A DNA stretch of 64,000 nt from Dyella solisilvae (lineage in GTDB: Bacteria > Pseudomonadota > Gammaproteobacteria > Xanthomonadales > Rhodanobacteraceae), in contig NZ_QQSY01000002.1 of assembly GCF_003351225.1 (NCBI RefSeq), positions 819,917 through 883,916 on the forward strand, in the 5' to 3' direction. This document shows positions 35,945-44,023 of the stretch, piece by piece (positions within the stretch are counted from its first letter, which is position 1; each line of letters starts with the position of its first letter). Under the pieces are notes generated by a model. That model ran no database searches. It worked only from the letters and a program-made list of their open reading frames with translations, and was not told the origin of the DNA. Both the position numbers and the translations under genes were made by a program.

Positions 35945-37549
35945 TCAGCGCTTGCCGACGTTGTCGGTTTCGCCGATGAAGCGCGCCACGTTGTCGTGCA
36001 GCTGCTTCAGCGAATCCTCGTGCGCGTACACCATGTGGCCGGACGGGTACCACGCGTACGAGATGTTCTTCTGCAGGTTCGCCGGGATCGGCATGTGGTG
36101 CATCTCGTAGTCCGCAGCGAAGTAGGGCGTGGCCAGGTCGTAGTAGCCGCCGTTCAGCGAAATGCGCAGATTCGGGTTGGTCTTCATCGCCGTGGCGAGG
36201 TCGGGCATCACGTTGGTCGATTGCTGCAAGGCCTCGGTGGCGCCCGGCGCCTTGTGCGAGAACTCCCAGTGGTCGATGTCGGCGAACAGGCGATAGGTCA
36301 GGCCGTCGCCGAACTTCAGCTCGCGACGCACGTAGTCGTTGAAGGCAGCGACATAGGCCGAGCTGATCGCCGAGGACTGCGGGTCGTAGTCCGAGGCCTT
36401 GCTCAGCGGGTCGAGCGAGGGACCGGAGAAGCGGCTGTCCAGGCGCCCCGTGGTCATGTCGCCGTCCGCCTGCAGCTCGTGTTCGAACATGCCGCCGTCG
36501 ACGCGCAGGTTGGCCTTGAGCAGATACGCCACCGGCAGGCCGGTGTACTGGTGCAGCTTCTGCGCCACCTGCTGCTTGCGCGCCTCGTCCAGGCGCGAGC
36601 CGGCCATCAGCGCGGAGGCGTAGTCGCCCATTGCAAACTGCTCGACCTCGCGCAGGAACGGTTCCAGCGCCGCCGGCTGCTGCGGCAGCTTGTGGTGGTA
36701 GTAGGCGGTGGCGGCGAAGGTGGGCAGGCCCACCACATAGGGCAGGTCCACGCCCGGGTTGTTGGCCGGGCCGTCGATGCTGGTGTCGAAGTTGAGGATC
36801 TGCGACAGCAGGATCACGCCGTTGAGGTCGACGCTGTCCTCGTTCTCCAGGATGTTGGCCACCACCGCCGAACGGGTGGTGCCATAGCTTTCGCCGAACA
36901 GGTACTTGGGCGAGTTCCAGCGGTTGTACTTGGACAGGAACTGCGTGATGAACTGCGCGAAGGCGTGGCCGTCTCCGTCGACGCCGTAGATCTCCTTCTT
37001 GCGCTCCTTCATCAGCTCATCGCGCTTGCCCTTGTCGGCCTCGTCGGCCAGCAGGCGGCTGAAGCCGGCGCCCGGTGCATCGATGAAGACCAGGTCGGAG
37101 GCATCCAGCAGGCTGTAGTCGTTGTTGACCAGGCCATACGGCGCCGCCGGCGTGTGCGAATCGTCCGAGGTCACCACGCGCTTCGGACCGAAGGCGCCCA
37201 TGTGCAGCCACACCGTGGCCGAGCCCGGGCCGCCGTTGTAGATGAAGGTGATCGGACGCTTGCCGGGCTCCACGCCCTTCTTGAGGTAGGCGGTGTAGAA
37301 CATGCTGACCTGCGGTTCGCTTTCCTTGTCGCCGCTGCCATGCAGCACCAGCGTGCCCGCCACGGCCTTGTAGTCGATGCTCTTGCCCTCGACCTTCACC
37401 GTGCCCGAGGTCTCGGAGGCCTGCGGCTTCAGCAGCATCGCGTCGGGCTTGTCGTTCGGCTTGTCCGCCTTGTCGGTCTTGTCGGCGGCATGGACCACCG
37501 ATCCAAGGGTCAGGGCGGCCAGGGCGATGGCGAGGGGCAACTTGCGCAT
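35945..37549 (-). CDS. Exported S10 family serine carboxypeptidase-like protein
   Basis: The 534-residue protein has a signal peptide (about 1-21, ending SVVHAA) and then a Lys/Asp-rich linker. The alpha/beta-hydrolase fold of the S10 family follows: oxyanion motif NGGPGS at 105-110, nucleophile Ser221 in GESYG, Asp471 in GGYYDLATP and His505 in YPSGHMVY. Homologues release C-terminal residues from peptides and are most active at acidic pH. Export to the periplasm or beyond fits a proteolytic, protein-scavenging lifestyle, as does the S53 peptidase elsewhere in the window. Confidence 0.92.
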   Translation of the reverse strand: MRKLPLAIALAALTLGSVVHAADKTDKADKPNDKPDAMLLKPQASETSGTVKVEGKSIDYKAVAGTLVLHGSGDKESEPQVSMFYTAYLKKGVEPGKRPITFIYNGGPGSATVWLHMGAFGPKRVVTSDDSHTPAAPYGLVNNDYSLLDASDLVFIDAPGAGFSRLLADEADKGKRDELMKERKKEIYGVDGDGHAFAQFITQFLSKYNRWNSPKYLFGESYGTTRSAVVANILENEDSVDLNGVILLSQILNFDTSIDGPANNPGVDLPYVVGLPTFAATAYYHHKLPQQPAALEPFLREVEQFAMGDYASALMAGSRLDEARKQQVAQKLHQYTGLPVAYLLKANLRVDGGMFEHELQADGDMTTGRLDSRFSGPSLDPLSKASDYDPQSSAISSAYVAAFNDYVRRELKFGDGLTYRLFADIDHWEFSHKAPGATEALQQSTNVMPDLATAMKTNPNLRISLNGGYYDLATPYFAADYEMHHMPIPANLQKNISYAWYPSGHMVYAHEDSLKQLHDNVARFIGETDNVGKR

Positions 37550-37740
37550 GGAACGGGGTACCTTGGGTCGGGCGCGGAGGGCGCGAGGGGTCCAGCTTAG
37601 GCAGCGGGCTGGGCGGGTTTCATACGCCAGAAGTCATTGTGGTGGGCTGTTCCCTTTCGTCCGGGGACCGGGCTGGGGGCCAGCTTCCAATCCGGTTTCG
37701 CTAACCCGGAATTCCTGCGAAGGCAGGCGGCGCGCGGAGG

Positions 37741-37904
37741 ACGCCCGTAGGGCGGCCCCGAAGTGGACGTCTGCCTCACGCTATCAACACCCTTCATCCC
37801 AGCGAAGGCTGGACGGAGCGCGAAGCGGGCAGAACGCCCGCGGGGCGGCCCCGAAGTGCATCCTTGCCTCACGCTTCCACGCCCGTCATCCCAGCGAAGG
37901 CTGG
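37741..37904. repeat. Two imperfect direct repeats, period 93 bases
   Basis: Copy one runs from 37741 to 37812 and copy two from 37834 to 37904. Both begin ACGCCCG, carry GGGCGGCCCCGAAGTG, then TGCCTCACGCT, and end in CATCCCAGCGAAGGCTGG. The final part overlaps the REP-like unit at 37885-37913. Confidence 0.7.
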
Positions 37905-38001
37905 GATCCAGTGACTTTGCCCTTTTGGTCCTGTTTTTAGCGTTCCCGCCAGCTTGCCGCCTACGCGGCGGGCGTTTCGATCACCTGCCGGCGCTCGAGT
38001 C

Positions 38002-38031
38002 ACTTTTCTTTTGCTGGCCCAAAAGAAAAGT
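38002..38031. repeat. AT-rich hairpin (12-bp stem)
   Basis: ACTTTTCTTTTG at 38002-38013 pairs perfectly with CAAAAGAAAAGT at 38020-38031 around the loop CTGGCC. It is followed by AACCCAAAGAAAA. Its base composition is very unlike the surrounding GC-rich DNA. I recall similar units in other Xanthomonadales genomes, but could not check this. Confidence 0.7.
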
Positions 38032-38317
38032 AACCCAAAGAAAATGGCCTGACAGGCTCGTAGCGATATGTCGGATACATGCCCGGTGGACTGCGGCCAG
38101 CCGGGTCGGTGACGTGGTACCTCCCGGACAGCGGCTACCCCGCAACGCGCCGCAGCGGAAAGGGGGCGCAGCACTGCCTGGCATACAAACACTGATGACC
38201 GCGGGCAGCCGAATTCGTCGCGTGCTACCTCACGGACCGCGGCTACACCGCGGGGCGGCGTCGTACTGAGGACTCAAAGCCGCGCGGCTGCCACGTCCGG
38301 CTTCGCCGCTCTTTGCT

Positions 38318-38365
38318 CCCTCTCCCCTTCGGGCGACCCGAAGGTAGTCCCTGTGGGAGAGAGGG
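38318..38365. repeat. Palindrome of the GGGAGAGGG repeat family
   Basis: CCCTCTCC at 38318 onward is opposed by GTGGGAGAGAGGG ending near 38365. An internal CTTCGGGcgaCCCGAAG stem lies between, giving a branched structure. Related palindromes are at 10061-10191 and 29431-29547. Confidence 0.55.
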
Positions 38366-38483
38366 TTGGAGCATTGCCACCTTTACGGTGGTGAGGGGAG
38401 AGCTTGTCCCAGGTGCTCCTACGGCAGCTTCCGAGCATTGCTGCGGATCCGGCAAACAGGGACTGGATAGCCCGGCCCTTGAT

Positions 38484-39341
38484 TCACCCCCACGCTATCA
38501 ACCCGATCGCCCCAAGCGCCAGCACCAAACCAATCACATTGACCGCGCTCAGACGCTCGCGGAATCCGACCGTGCCCACCACGGCGCCGAGCGCCACCAC
38601 GCCCAGGTTCATGCTGGCGAACACCAGCGACGGGTGGTCGGGCAGGGCCTGGTGGCCGCGGACGTAGAACACGATGTTGCCGAAGTTGGCGAGGCCCAGT
38701 AGCAGGCCGGCGACGGCGTCGCGCAGGGTGAAGAAGGTGCGGTCGTGCCAGCGGCGCCACAGCAGCAGGATCACCGACACGACCAGCGCCAGCGCGAACA
38801 TGGCTTGCAGCGAGGCGGCGAACGGCGTGCCGGCGCGGGCCACGAGTTTGAAAAGGATGTCGATCACGCCGAAGCCGGCGAACACCACCAGCGGCCAATG
38901 CCAGCCCAGGGCGCCGTTTTCGCCACCGTTCGGCGTGGCTCGCCAGACCATGCACAGCAGCGCCAGCAGGCCCAGGGCGACGCCTGCGCCCTTGGCCGCG
39001 GTCAGGCTTTCACCGAACAGCAGGAAAGCCGCCAGCAGCGAGATCAGCAGCGACAGGCGCTGGGCCGCGTCCGTGCGCACGATGCCCGCGCTGCGCACCG
39101 AGGCCGCCAGCGCCAGGAAGATCAACGGCAACAGCAGCCCGAGGCCGACGAAACCCAGCCACGGCGCCTGCGCGCTGCGCAGTACGGCCAGCGATGGGTG
39201 GAAAACCAAACTGGTGAGCACGCTGGTCGCCAGGTAGTTCCAGGCGATGGCCTGGCCGACATCCACCTCCAGGCGCCGGGCGAGCTTGAGCAGCACCGAG
39301 ACGAGCACGCTGCACGCGACGGCCATCAACACGTAAATCAT
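38484..39341 (-). CDS. EamA/DMT family transporter
   Basis: The 285-residue inner-membrane protein has ten hydrophobic segments arranged as two five-helix halves, the EamA repeat pattern. Signature pieces are WNYLATSVLTSLVF, LSLLISLLAAFLLFGESLT at the end of the first half, and NLGVVALGAVVGTVGFRERLS at the end of the second. Members export metabolites such as amino acids or nucleosides; the substrate is unknown. It follows the FtrA-type regulator on the same strand after a 117-base gap, which could mean shared regulation, but no shared promoter is evident. Confidence 0.87.
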   Translation of the reverse strand: MIYVLMAVACSVLVSVLLKLARRLEVDVGQAIAWNYLATSVLTSLVFHPSLAVLRSAQAPWLGFVGLGLLLPLIFLALAASVRSAGIVRTDAAQRLSLLISLLAAFLLFGESLTAAKGAGVALGLLALLCMVWRATPNGGENGALGWHWPLVVFAGFGVIDILFKLVARAGTPFAASLQAMFALALVVSVILLLWRRWHDRTFFTLRDAVAGLLLGLANFGNIVFYVRGHQALPDHPSLVFASMNLGVVALGAVVGTVGFRERLSAVNVIGLVLALGAIGLIAWG

Positions 39342-39458
39342 CGAAAGTCCTTGTCGAGGGTGGTCGCCCGCCGGCCCGCCGCACGGTCACCGTCCGGCAT
39401 CAGGCCAGACGAGAGGCTAGGCAACCGAGTTTTCGCCGGGATGACGGCCCAGGGCCGA

Positions 39459-40448
39459 TCAGCTCCCATGCGCGAATCGCTCGCGGTAGCGAGCGGGGCT
39501 CAGCTTCAAATGATGACGGAAATGGTGGCGCAGGGTATCGGCGCTGCCGAAACCGCACAGGTCCGCCACGCGCTCCACCGCGATGTCGCTGCCTTCCAGC
39601 AGCTCGCGCGCGCGACCCAGCCGTTCGCGGGTCAGCCATTGCTTGGGCGAGCAGCCAGTGGCCTCCTCGAAGCGCCGCAGCAAGGTGCGCTCGCTCATCC
39701 GCGCGCGCTCGGCCAGTTCGGACAGCGGCAAGGGGCGATCGAGATGCTGGCGCATCCATTCGATCAGCTTGCCCAGCCCATCGCCGTGGGAAGGCAGCGG
39801 CGACTGGATGAACTGCGCCTGCCCGCCGTCGCGATGGGCCGGCACCACCGCGCGGCGCGCGACCGTGTTGGCCACCGCCGGACCGTAGTCACGGCGGATC
39901 AGGTGCAGCGACAGGTCCAGCGCCGCCGCGCTGCCGGCGGAGGTCAGCAGGCTGCCTTCGTCGACGTAGAGCACGTCCGGCTCGATGCGGATGCGTGGGT
40001 AACGCTCCGCCAGCGCCTCCACGTAGCGCCAGTGCGTGGTGGCGCGACGGCCATCCAGCAGGCCCGTCGCCGCCAGCACGAACACGCCGGAACAAAACGA
40101 CAGCAGTCGCGCCCCGCGCGAGTGTGCCTGCCGCAACGCTTCGATCAGCGCTGGTGGCGGGGTTGCGTCGACGCCCCGCCAACCCGGCACGATGATCGTG
40201 CCGGCGCCTTCCAGGCCCTCCAGCCCCGTATCGGCCAGCACGCGCATGCCACCCGCCGCGCGCATCGGGCCGCTGTCCACGGCGTACAGGCCGAAGCGGT
40301 ACCAGTCCTGCAGCTCTGGCCGTGGCAGGCCGAACATCTCGACGGCAATGCCGAACTCGAACGTGCACAGTCCGTCATAGACCAGCACCGCCACGTCGCG
40401 ATTGGCGGGCGCGGAACGGGCGCGGGGGCGCTTTGGCGGATTCTTCAT
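39459..40448 (-). CDS. FtrA/GlxA-type AraC family transcriptional regulator
   Basis: The 329-residue protein has an N-terminal DJ-1/PfpI domain. It opens with DVAVLVYDGLCTFEFGIAVEMFG and has a nucleophile-elbow-like SFCSGVFVLAATGLLDGRRATTHW. A C-terminal AraC double helix-turn-helix (about 230-325) follows, with RMSERTLLRRFEEATGCSP and DLCGFGSADTLRHHFR. Such regulators sense small metabolites. An upstream in-frame start at 40469 or 40460 is possible; none has a strong ribosome site. It is divergent from the rhodanese gene (81 bases), a possible regulatory target. Confidence 0.9.
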   Translation of the reverse strand: MKNPPKRPRARSAPANRDVAVLVYDGLCTFEFGIAVEMFGLPRPELQDWYRFGLYAVDSGPMRAAGGMRVLADTGLEGLEGAGTIIVPGWRGVDATPPPALIEALRQAHSRGARLLSFCSGVFVLAATGLLDGRRATTHWRYVEALAERYPRIRIEPDVLYVDEGSLLTSAGSAAALDLSLHLIRRDYGPAVANTVARRAVVPAHRDGGQAQFIQSPLPSHGDGLGKLIEWMRQHLDRPLPLSELAERARMSERTLLRRFEEATGCSPKQWLTRERLGRARELLEGSDIAVERVADLCGFGSADTLRHHFRHHLKLSPARYRERFAHGS

Positions 40449-40528
40449 GGTGACTGGCATTCTTGCCAATGTCGGCCCCGGCCGCCAGTGCCGACACTGT
40501 CTCCGTCATCCACTTGCGGAGTCGAACC

Positions 40529-40921
40529 ATGAGCAGTGTCGTCCAGCGTTTCCCCGCCGCCTCCAGCACCGAAGCGACGGCGCATTTCCAGGCCCGCCTC
40601 GGCTTCGAGACCGACTGCGCCGACGTGTATTACGCGACGAACCACGAAACGAAGGATTTCGTGCTGCTGGACGTGCGTACGCCCACGCTCTACGCGGCCG
40701 GTCACGTGCCCGGCGCCATCAACATGCCCACCCGCACCGTCAGCGAGCAGCGCCTGGCCGAATATCCGACCGATACCTTGTTCGTGGTCTATTGCGCCGG
40801 CCCGCACTGCAACGGCGCCAACAAGGCCGCGGTGAAGCTGGCCCAGCTCGGTCGGCCGGTGAAAGAGATGATCGGCGGGCTCACCGGATGGATCGACGAA
40901 GGCTTCGGGCTTGCACGCTGA
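40529..40921 (+). CDS. Rhodanese-like sulfurtransferase
   Basis: The 130-residue single-domain rhodanese has the CH2A-type strand DFVLLDVRTPTLYAAGHVPGA and the active-site loop VVYCAGPHCNGA, with the catalytic Cys in YCAG. It transfers a sulfane sulfur from a donor to cyanide or a thiol acceptor in the cytoplasm. The C-terminal GLTGWIDEGF is typical. The ATG at 40529 is preferred over an upstream in-frame Met, as it removes a non-conserved 22-residue prefix. It is divergent from the FtrA-type regulator and overlaps the next GNAT gene by 11 bases. Confidence 0.9.
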   Translation: MSSVVQRFPAASSTEATAHFQARLGFETDCADVYYATNHETKDFVLLDVRTPTLYAAGHVPGAINMPTRTVSEQRLAEYPTDTLFVVYCAGPHCNGANKAAVKLAQLGRPVKEMIGGLTGWIDEGFGLAR

Positions 40922-41381
40922 TGGCGGCGACCACCGGCGGATCCGGCGCGCCGGCCCTGCCGACGTGCCTGCCCTGCTGGCCCTCGGCGCCGAGCACGCC
41001 GTGTTTGAACGCCTGTCCCATGCGGCCGACGCTGGGGCGCTTGCCTCGGCGCTGCAGGGCGATCCACCGCGCGTATACGCCTGGCTCGCCCTTGTTGGGG
41101 AAACCGCGGTCGGCTACGCCAGCGCCACGCTGGATTTTTCCACCCTGGACTGCGCCTGCTATCTGTACATGGATTGCCTGTTCGTGCGCGAGGGCTGGCG
41201 CGGGCATGCGATGGGCCGCGCATTGTGGGCGCAGGTGCGCGCGCTGGCGATACAGGTCGGTTGCCGCTCGATCCAATGGCAGACACCGTGGTGGAACCTC
41301 GATGCGGCGCGCTTTTACCGCCGGCTTGGCGCCCGGGAGATGGCGAAGCTGCGCTATAACCTGCCACTGCACGACGCCTGA
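40911..41381 (+). CDS. GNAT family N-acetyltransferase with a TTG start
   Basis: The 156-residue protein follows the GNAT order. The N-terminal IRRAGPADVPALLALG is typical. ACYLYMDCLFVREGWRGHAMGRALWAQ holds the acetyl-CoA binding loop, and NLDAARFYRRLGAREM marks the C-terminal strand. The only in-frame start that keeps the N-terminus is TTG at 40911, which overlaps the rhodanese 3-prime end by 11 bases. GAAGG at 40898-40902 lies eight bases before it. Substrate unknown; the rhodanese neighbour does not define it. Confidence 0.8.
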   Translation: MHADGGDHRRIRRAGPADVPALLALGAEHAVFERLSHAADAGALASALQGDPPRVYAWLALVGETAVGYASATLDFSTLDCACYLYMDCLFVREGWRGHAMGRALWAQVRALAIQVGCRSIQWQTPWWNLDAARFYRRLGAREMAKLRYNLPLHDA

Positions 41382-41407
41382 CGTCACGCGAACCCACCGA
41401 GGTCCCG

Positions 41408-41713
41408 ATGCTGGAGTTGCGTCCCACCTGCGAACACTGCAACAAGGCGCTGCCGCCGCACTCGACTGACGCGATGATCTGCTCGTTCGAGTGCACCTTC
41501 TGCCGCGACTGCGTCGACCTGCTGCAGAACGTCTGCCCCAACTGCGGCGGCGGTTTCACGCCGAGGCCGATCCGCCCGGCGCACGCGTGGCTGCCAGGCG
41601 TCTCGCTGGACACCTCCCCGGCCAGCCGGCGAATCACGCACAAACACGTGGACCTGGAGCGCCACGCCGCCCTGGTGGCGATGCTGGACGGACGCCCGCC
41701 CGAGCGGCGCTGA
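41408..41713 (+). CDS. DUF1272 Cys-rich domain protein
   Basis: The 101-residue protein matches the DUF1272 pattern. It begins LELRPTCEHCNKALPP, continues DAMICSFECTFCRDCVDLL and then VCPNCGGGF. Eight or more cysteines occur in CxxC-like pairs and almost certainly bind zinc. The function of the family is unknown; its small size suggests a nucleic-acid or protein-binding role. It is probably co-transcribed with the rhodanese-GNAT pair just upstream (26 bases after the GNAT stop). Confidence 0.88.
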   Translation: MLELRPTCEHCNKALPPHSTDAMICSFECTFCRDCVDLLQNVCPNCGGGFTPRPIRPAHAWLPGVSLDTSPASRRITHKHVDLERHAALVAMLDGRPPERR

Positions 41714-41786
41714 GCGCGCCCCCGGTTGAAAGGATGGGCGGCGGGCCACGGCCCACCACGGCGCTTTGACGCCCGACGTCCTAAAG

Positions 41787-44009
41787 ATGGCCGCTACGCC
41801 CACGAGCCTCGCCCTCTGGAGCATGACCACCGACGCTCCCCACCCGCCGAGCCGCGAACGCCTGCTCCTGTGGGGCGGGGCGGCGCTGCTGTTCCTGGTG
41901 GCGCTCACCTCAAACACCGTCACGCTGCTGCTCAGCCGGCACGCGGGCAGCATGGCCTCGATCTGGACGATCAACGGCCTGGTCGCCGGCACGCTGGTCT
42001 CGGTGCCGCGCCGCTACTGGCCGCCGCTGGTCACCGCCGGCTTTGCCGCCCTGCTGGTCGGCCACTACATCGCGGTCGGCTGGCTGCATGGCGCAGGTCT
42101 GCTGGTGACGCTGCTGCTGGTGGTAGCGAACCTCGTGGAGATCCTCGTCGTCGCGTTCACCATCAGCCACTATTTTCCGACCATCAGCGGGGAAACGAGC
42201 GGTTACCTGCGATTTGGTCGCATCGCCGTCGGCGCGGCGATCGTGGGCTGCATCCTGTCGACGCTGCTGGCCGAGGTGGCGCAGTTGATGGCGCCCCCCG
42301 GCGTCTTCTTCGGATCCGCCGAGGAATGGTTTCGCGCCCACCTGCTCGGCATGGTGATCGTGGGCATGCTGATGCTGGTCGCGTTTCGCGAACGTGGCCG
42401 CATGCTGGGCGTGCCGGGAAAACGCCTGCGCATGTTGCGCGATGTGCTGCTGCTCGCCATCGTCTCGATCGGCGTGTTCGCGCAAGAGCGCTACCCGATG
42501 CTCTTCGTGGTGTTCGCACCCCTGTTGTACCTGGTGTTCCGGTATCGCTTCACCGGTCTGGTGCTCGGCATCGCCATCGTGGCGTTGGTGACCAACGTGG
42601 GCACCTCCCTGGACGAAGGGCCATTCAACCTCATACGCTCGTACAGCTCCTGGGAGCGCACCCTGATCGCGCAGATCTACCTGGGCGTGCTGTGCCTGGT
42701 GGCTGTGCCAGTCGCGCTGGCTCTGGCCGACCGGCAGCGGCTGGGGCGGCAGGTGGCCGACAGCGAATCCCGCTACCGCCTCCTCGCCGAATATTCCAGC
42801 GACCTGATCGTCCGCATAGGCGACGACAACAGCCGACGCTATGTCTCGCCCTCTGTCACCGAAATGCTGGGTTGGAGTCCGGAGGAATTCGCCGCCCTGC
42901 GGGGCGAGCTGATCCACCCCGATGACCGTGACAAGGTGCTGGCCGTTCTCGCAAAGTTGCGTGAAGGCTCCGGCCCGATCATCGCGCGCTACCGCCTGCG
43001 TCGCCGCTCGGGCGGCTACCTGTGGATCGAGGCGCTGGGCAACAGGGCGCCCAGCCCCGACCATCCGGGCGAATCGGAGATCATCTACACCGCACGCGAC
43101 GTCACCCAACGCGTTCTCGCCGAAGAGTCGCTGGCCGACAGCGAAAAGCGCCTGCGCACGATCACTGACAACGTGCCTGCGGCCATTGCGCATGTCGATA
43201 CCAGCGAGCGCTACACCTTCATTAATGCCTATATCTCCGAATTGATCAGCGGCGAATCGTCACCGGTCATTGGCCACACCGTTGCCGAGGTGCGCCCGGC
43301 AATCTACCCGGTGCTCAAGCCGCACATAGACGTGGCTCTCCATGGCGGCTGCGCTACCTTCGAGTACGAATCGCCACGTGATGGCCACGCGCGCTACTTT
43401 CAGGCCACGTACCTGCCGGCGGTCGCCGCCGACGGCAGCTCGACCGGTCTTTACATGCTGACCACGGATATCACGCGCATCAAGCTGGCCGAGCAGCAAC
43501 TGAACTTCCTGGCCCACCACGATGCACTCACCGGCATCGCCAACCGGCTCTCGTTCCGCGAAAGCAGCGAGCTGTCGGTGCGACAAGCCGCCACCACGCA
43601 GCAACCCTTGTTGCTGATGATGATCGACGTCGATTTCTTCAAGCACATCAACGACACCTATGGCCATGCCGCCGGCGACGTCGCGCTGAGCGAGGTGGCG
43701 AAGCGGCTCAAGGCGAACGTGCGCAAGAGCGACCTGCTCGCCCGTATCGGCGGCGACGAATTCGTCGTGCTTTGCCATGACATCGAGGATGTGGCCACCG
43801 CCGAGCGGCTGGCGCAGCAGATCACCGACGCGATGCGTCCGCCGGTGTCGTTCGAGGGCGCCGACATCAAGGTGTCGCTGAGCATCGGCGTCGCGCTATG
43901 TCGCGACGTCGCATCCATGGAGGCCCTGGCGCAGCGCGCCGATGAGGCGCTCTACCAGGCCAAGGAGGCCGGACGCGCCTGTTTCCGCATGGTCGCCGAT
44001 GGCTTCTGA
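41787..44009 (+). CDS. MASE1-PAS-PAS-GGDEF diguanylate cyclase
   Basis: The 740-residue inner-membrane signalling protein makes cyclic di-GMP. A MASE1-like sensory membrane domain of about eight helices covers roughly 15-310. Two PAS domains follow at about 325-445 (SRYRLLAEYSSDLIVRIGDD) and 450-570 (KRLRTITDNVPAAIAHVDT). A GGDEF domain occupies about 575-740, with intact GGDEF at 655-659 and the product-inhibition I-site RKSD at 646-649 exactly five residues upstream. It should therefore be active and feedback-inhibited. No EAL domain is present. The start among TTG 41766, ATG 41787 and ATG 41823 is uncertain. The sensed signal is unknown. Confidence 0.9.
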   Translation: MAATPTSLALWSMTTDAPHPPSRERLLLWGGAALLFLVALTSNTVTLLLSRHAGSMASIWTINGLVAGTLVSVPRRYWPPLVTAGFAALLVGHYIAVGWLHGAGLLVTLLLVVANLVEILVVAFTISHYFPTISGETSGYLRFGRIAVGAAIVGCILSTLLAEVAQLMAPPGVFFGSAEEWFRAHLLGMVIVGMLMLVAFRERGRMLGVPGKRLRMLRDVLLLAIVSIGVFAQERYPMLFVVFAPLLYLVFRYRFTGLVLGIAIVALVTNVGTSLDEGPFNLIRSYSSWERTLIAQIYLGVLCLVAVPVALALADRQRLGRQVADSESRYRLLAEYSSDLIVRIGDDNSRRYVSPSVTEMLGWSPEEFAALRGELIHPDDRDKVLAVLAKLREGSGPIIARYRLRRRSGGYLWIEALGNRAPSPDHPGESEIIYTARDVTQRVLAEESLADSEKRLRTITDNVPAAIAHVDTSERYTFINAYISELISGESSPVIGHTVAEVRPAIYPVLKPHIDVALHGGCATFEYESPRDGHARYFQATYLPAVAADGSSTGLYMLTTDITRIKLAEQQLNFLAHHDALTGIANRLSFRESSELSVRQAATTQQPLLLMMIDVDFFKHINDTYGHAAGDVALSEVAKRLKANVRKSDLLARIGGDEFVVLCHDIEDVATAERLAQQITDAMRPPVSFEGADIKVSLSIGVALCRDVASMEALAQRADEALYQAKEAGRACFRMVADGF

Positions 44010-44023
44010 GCGCGACGACGCGC

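Larger units (their letters stand above)
37550..38483. other. Repeat-rich intergenic region
   Basis: This 934-base gap between the S10 peptidase start and the EamA transporter stop has no credible gene. It holds two imperfect direct repeats of about 71 bases (37741-37812 and 37834-37904), a REP-like unit (37885-37913), an AT-rich 12-bp-stem hairpin (38002-38031), and a GGGAGAGGG-family palindrome (38318-38365). The rest is unassigned. Confidence 0.65.

Noticed and set aside
37885-37913. CRISPR array in the repeat-rich gap
   Set aside because: The repeats differ in sequence and spacing and do not form a regular repeat-spacer pattern; no cas gene is present.
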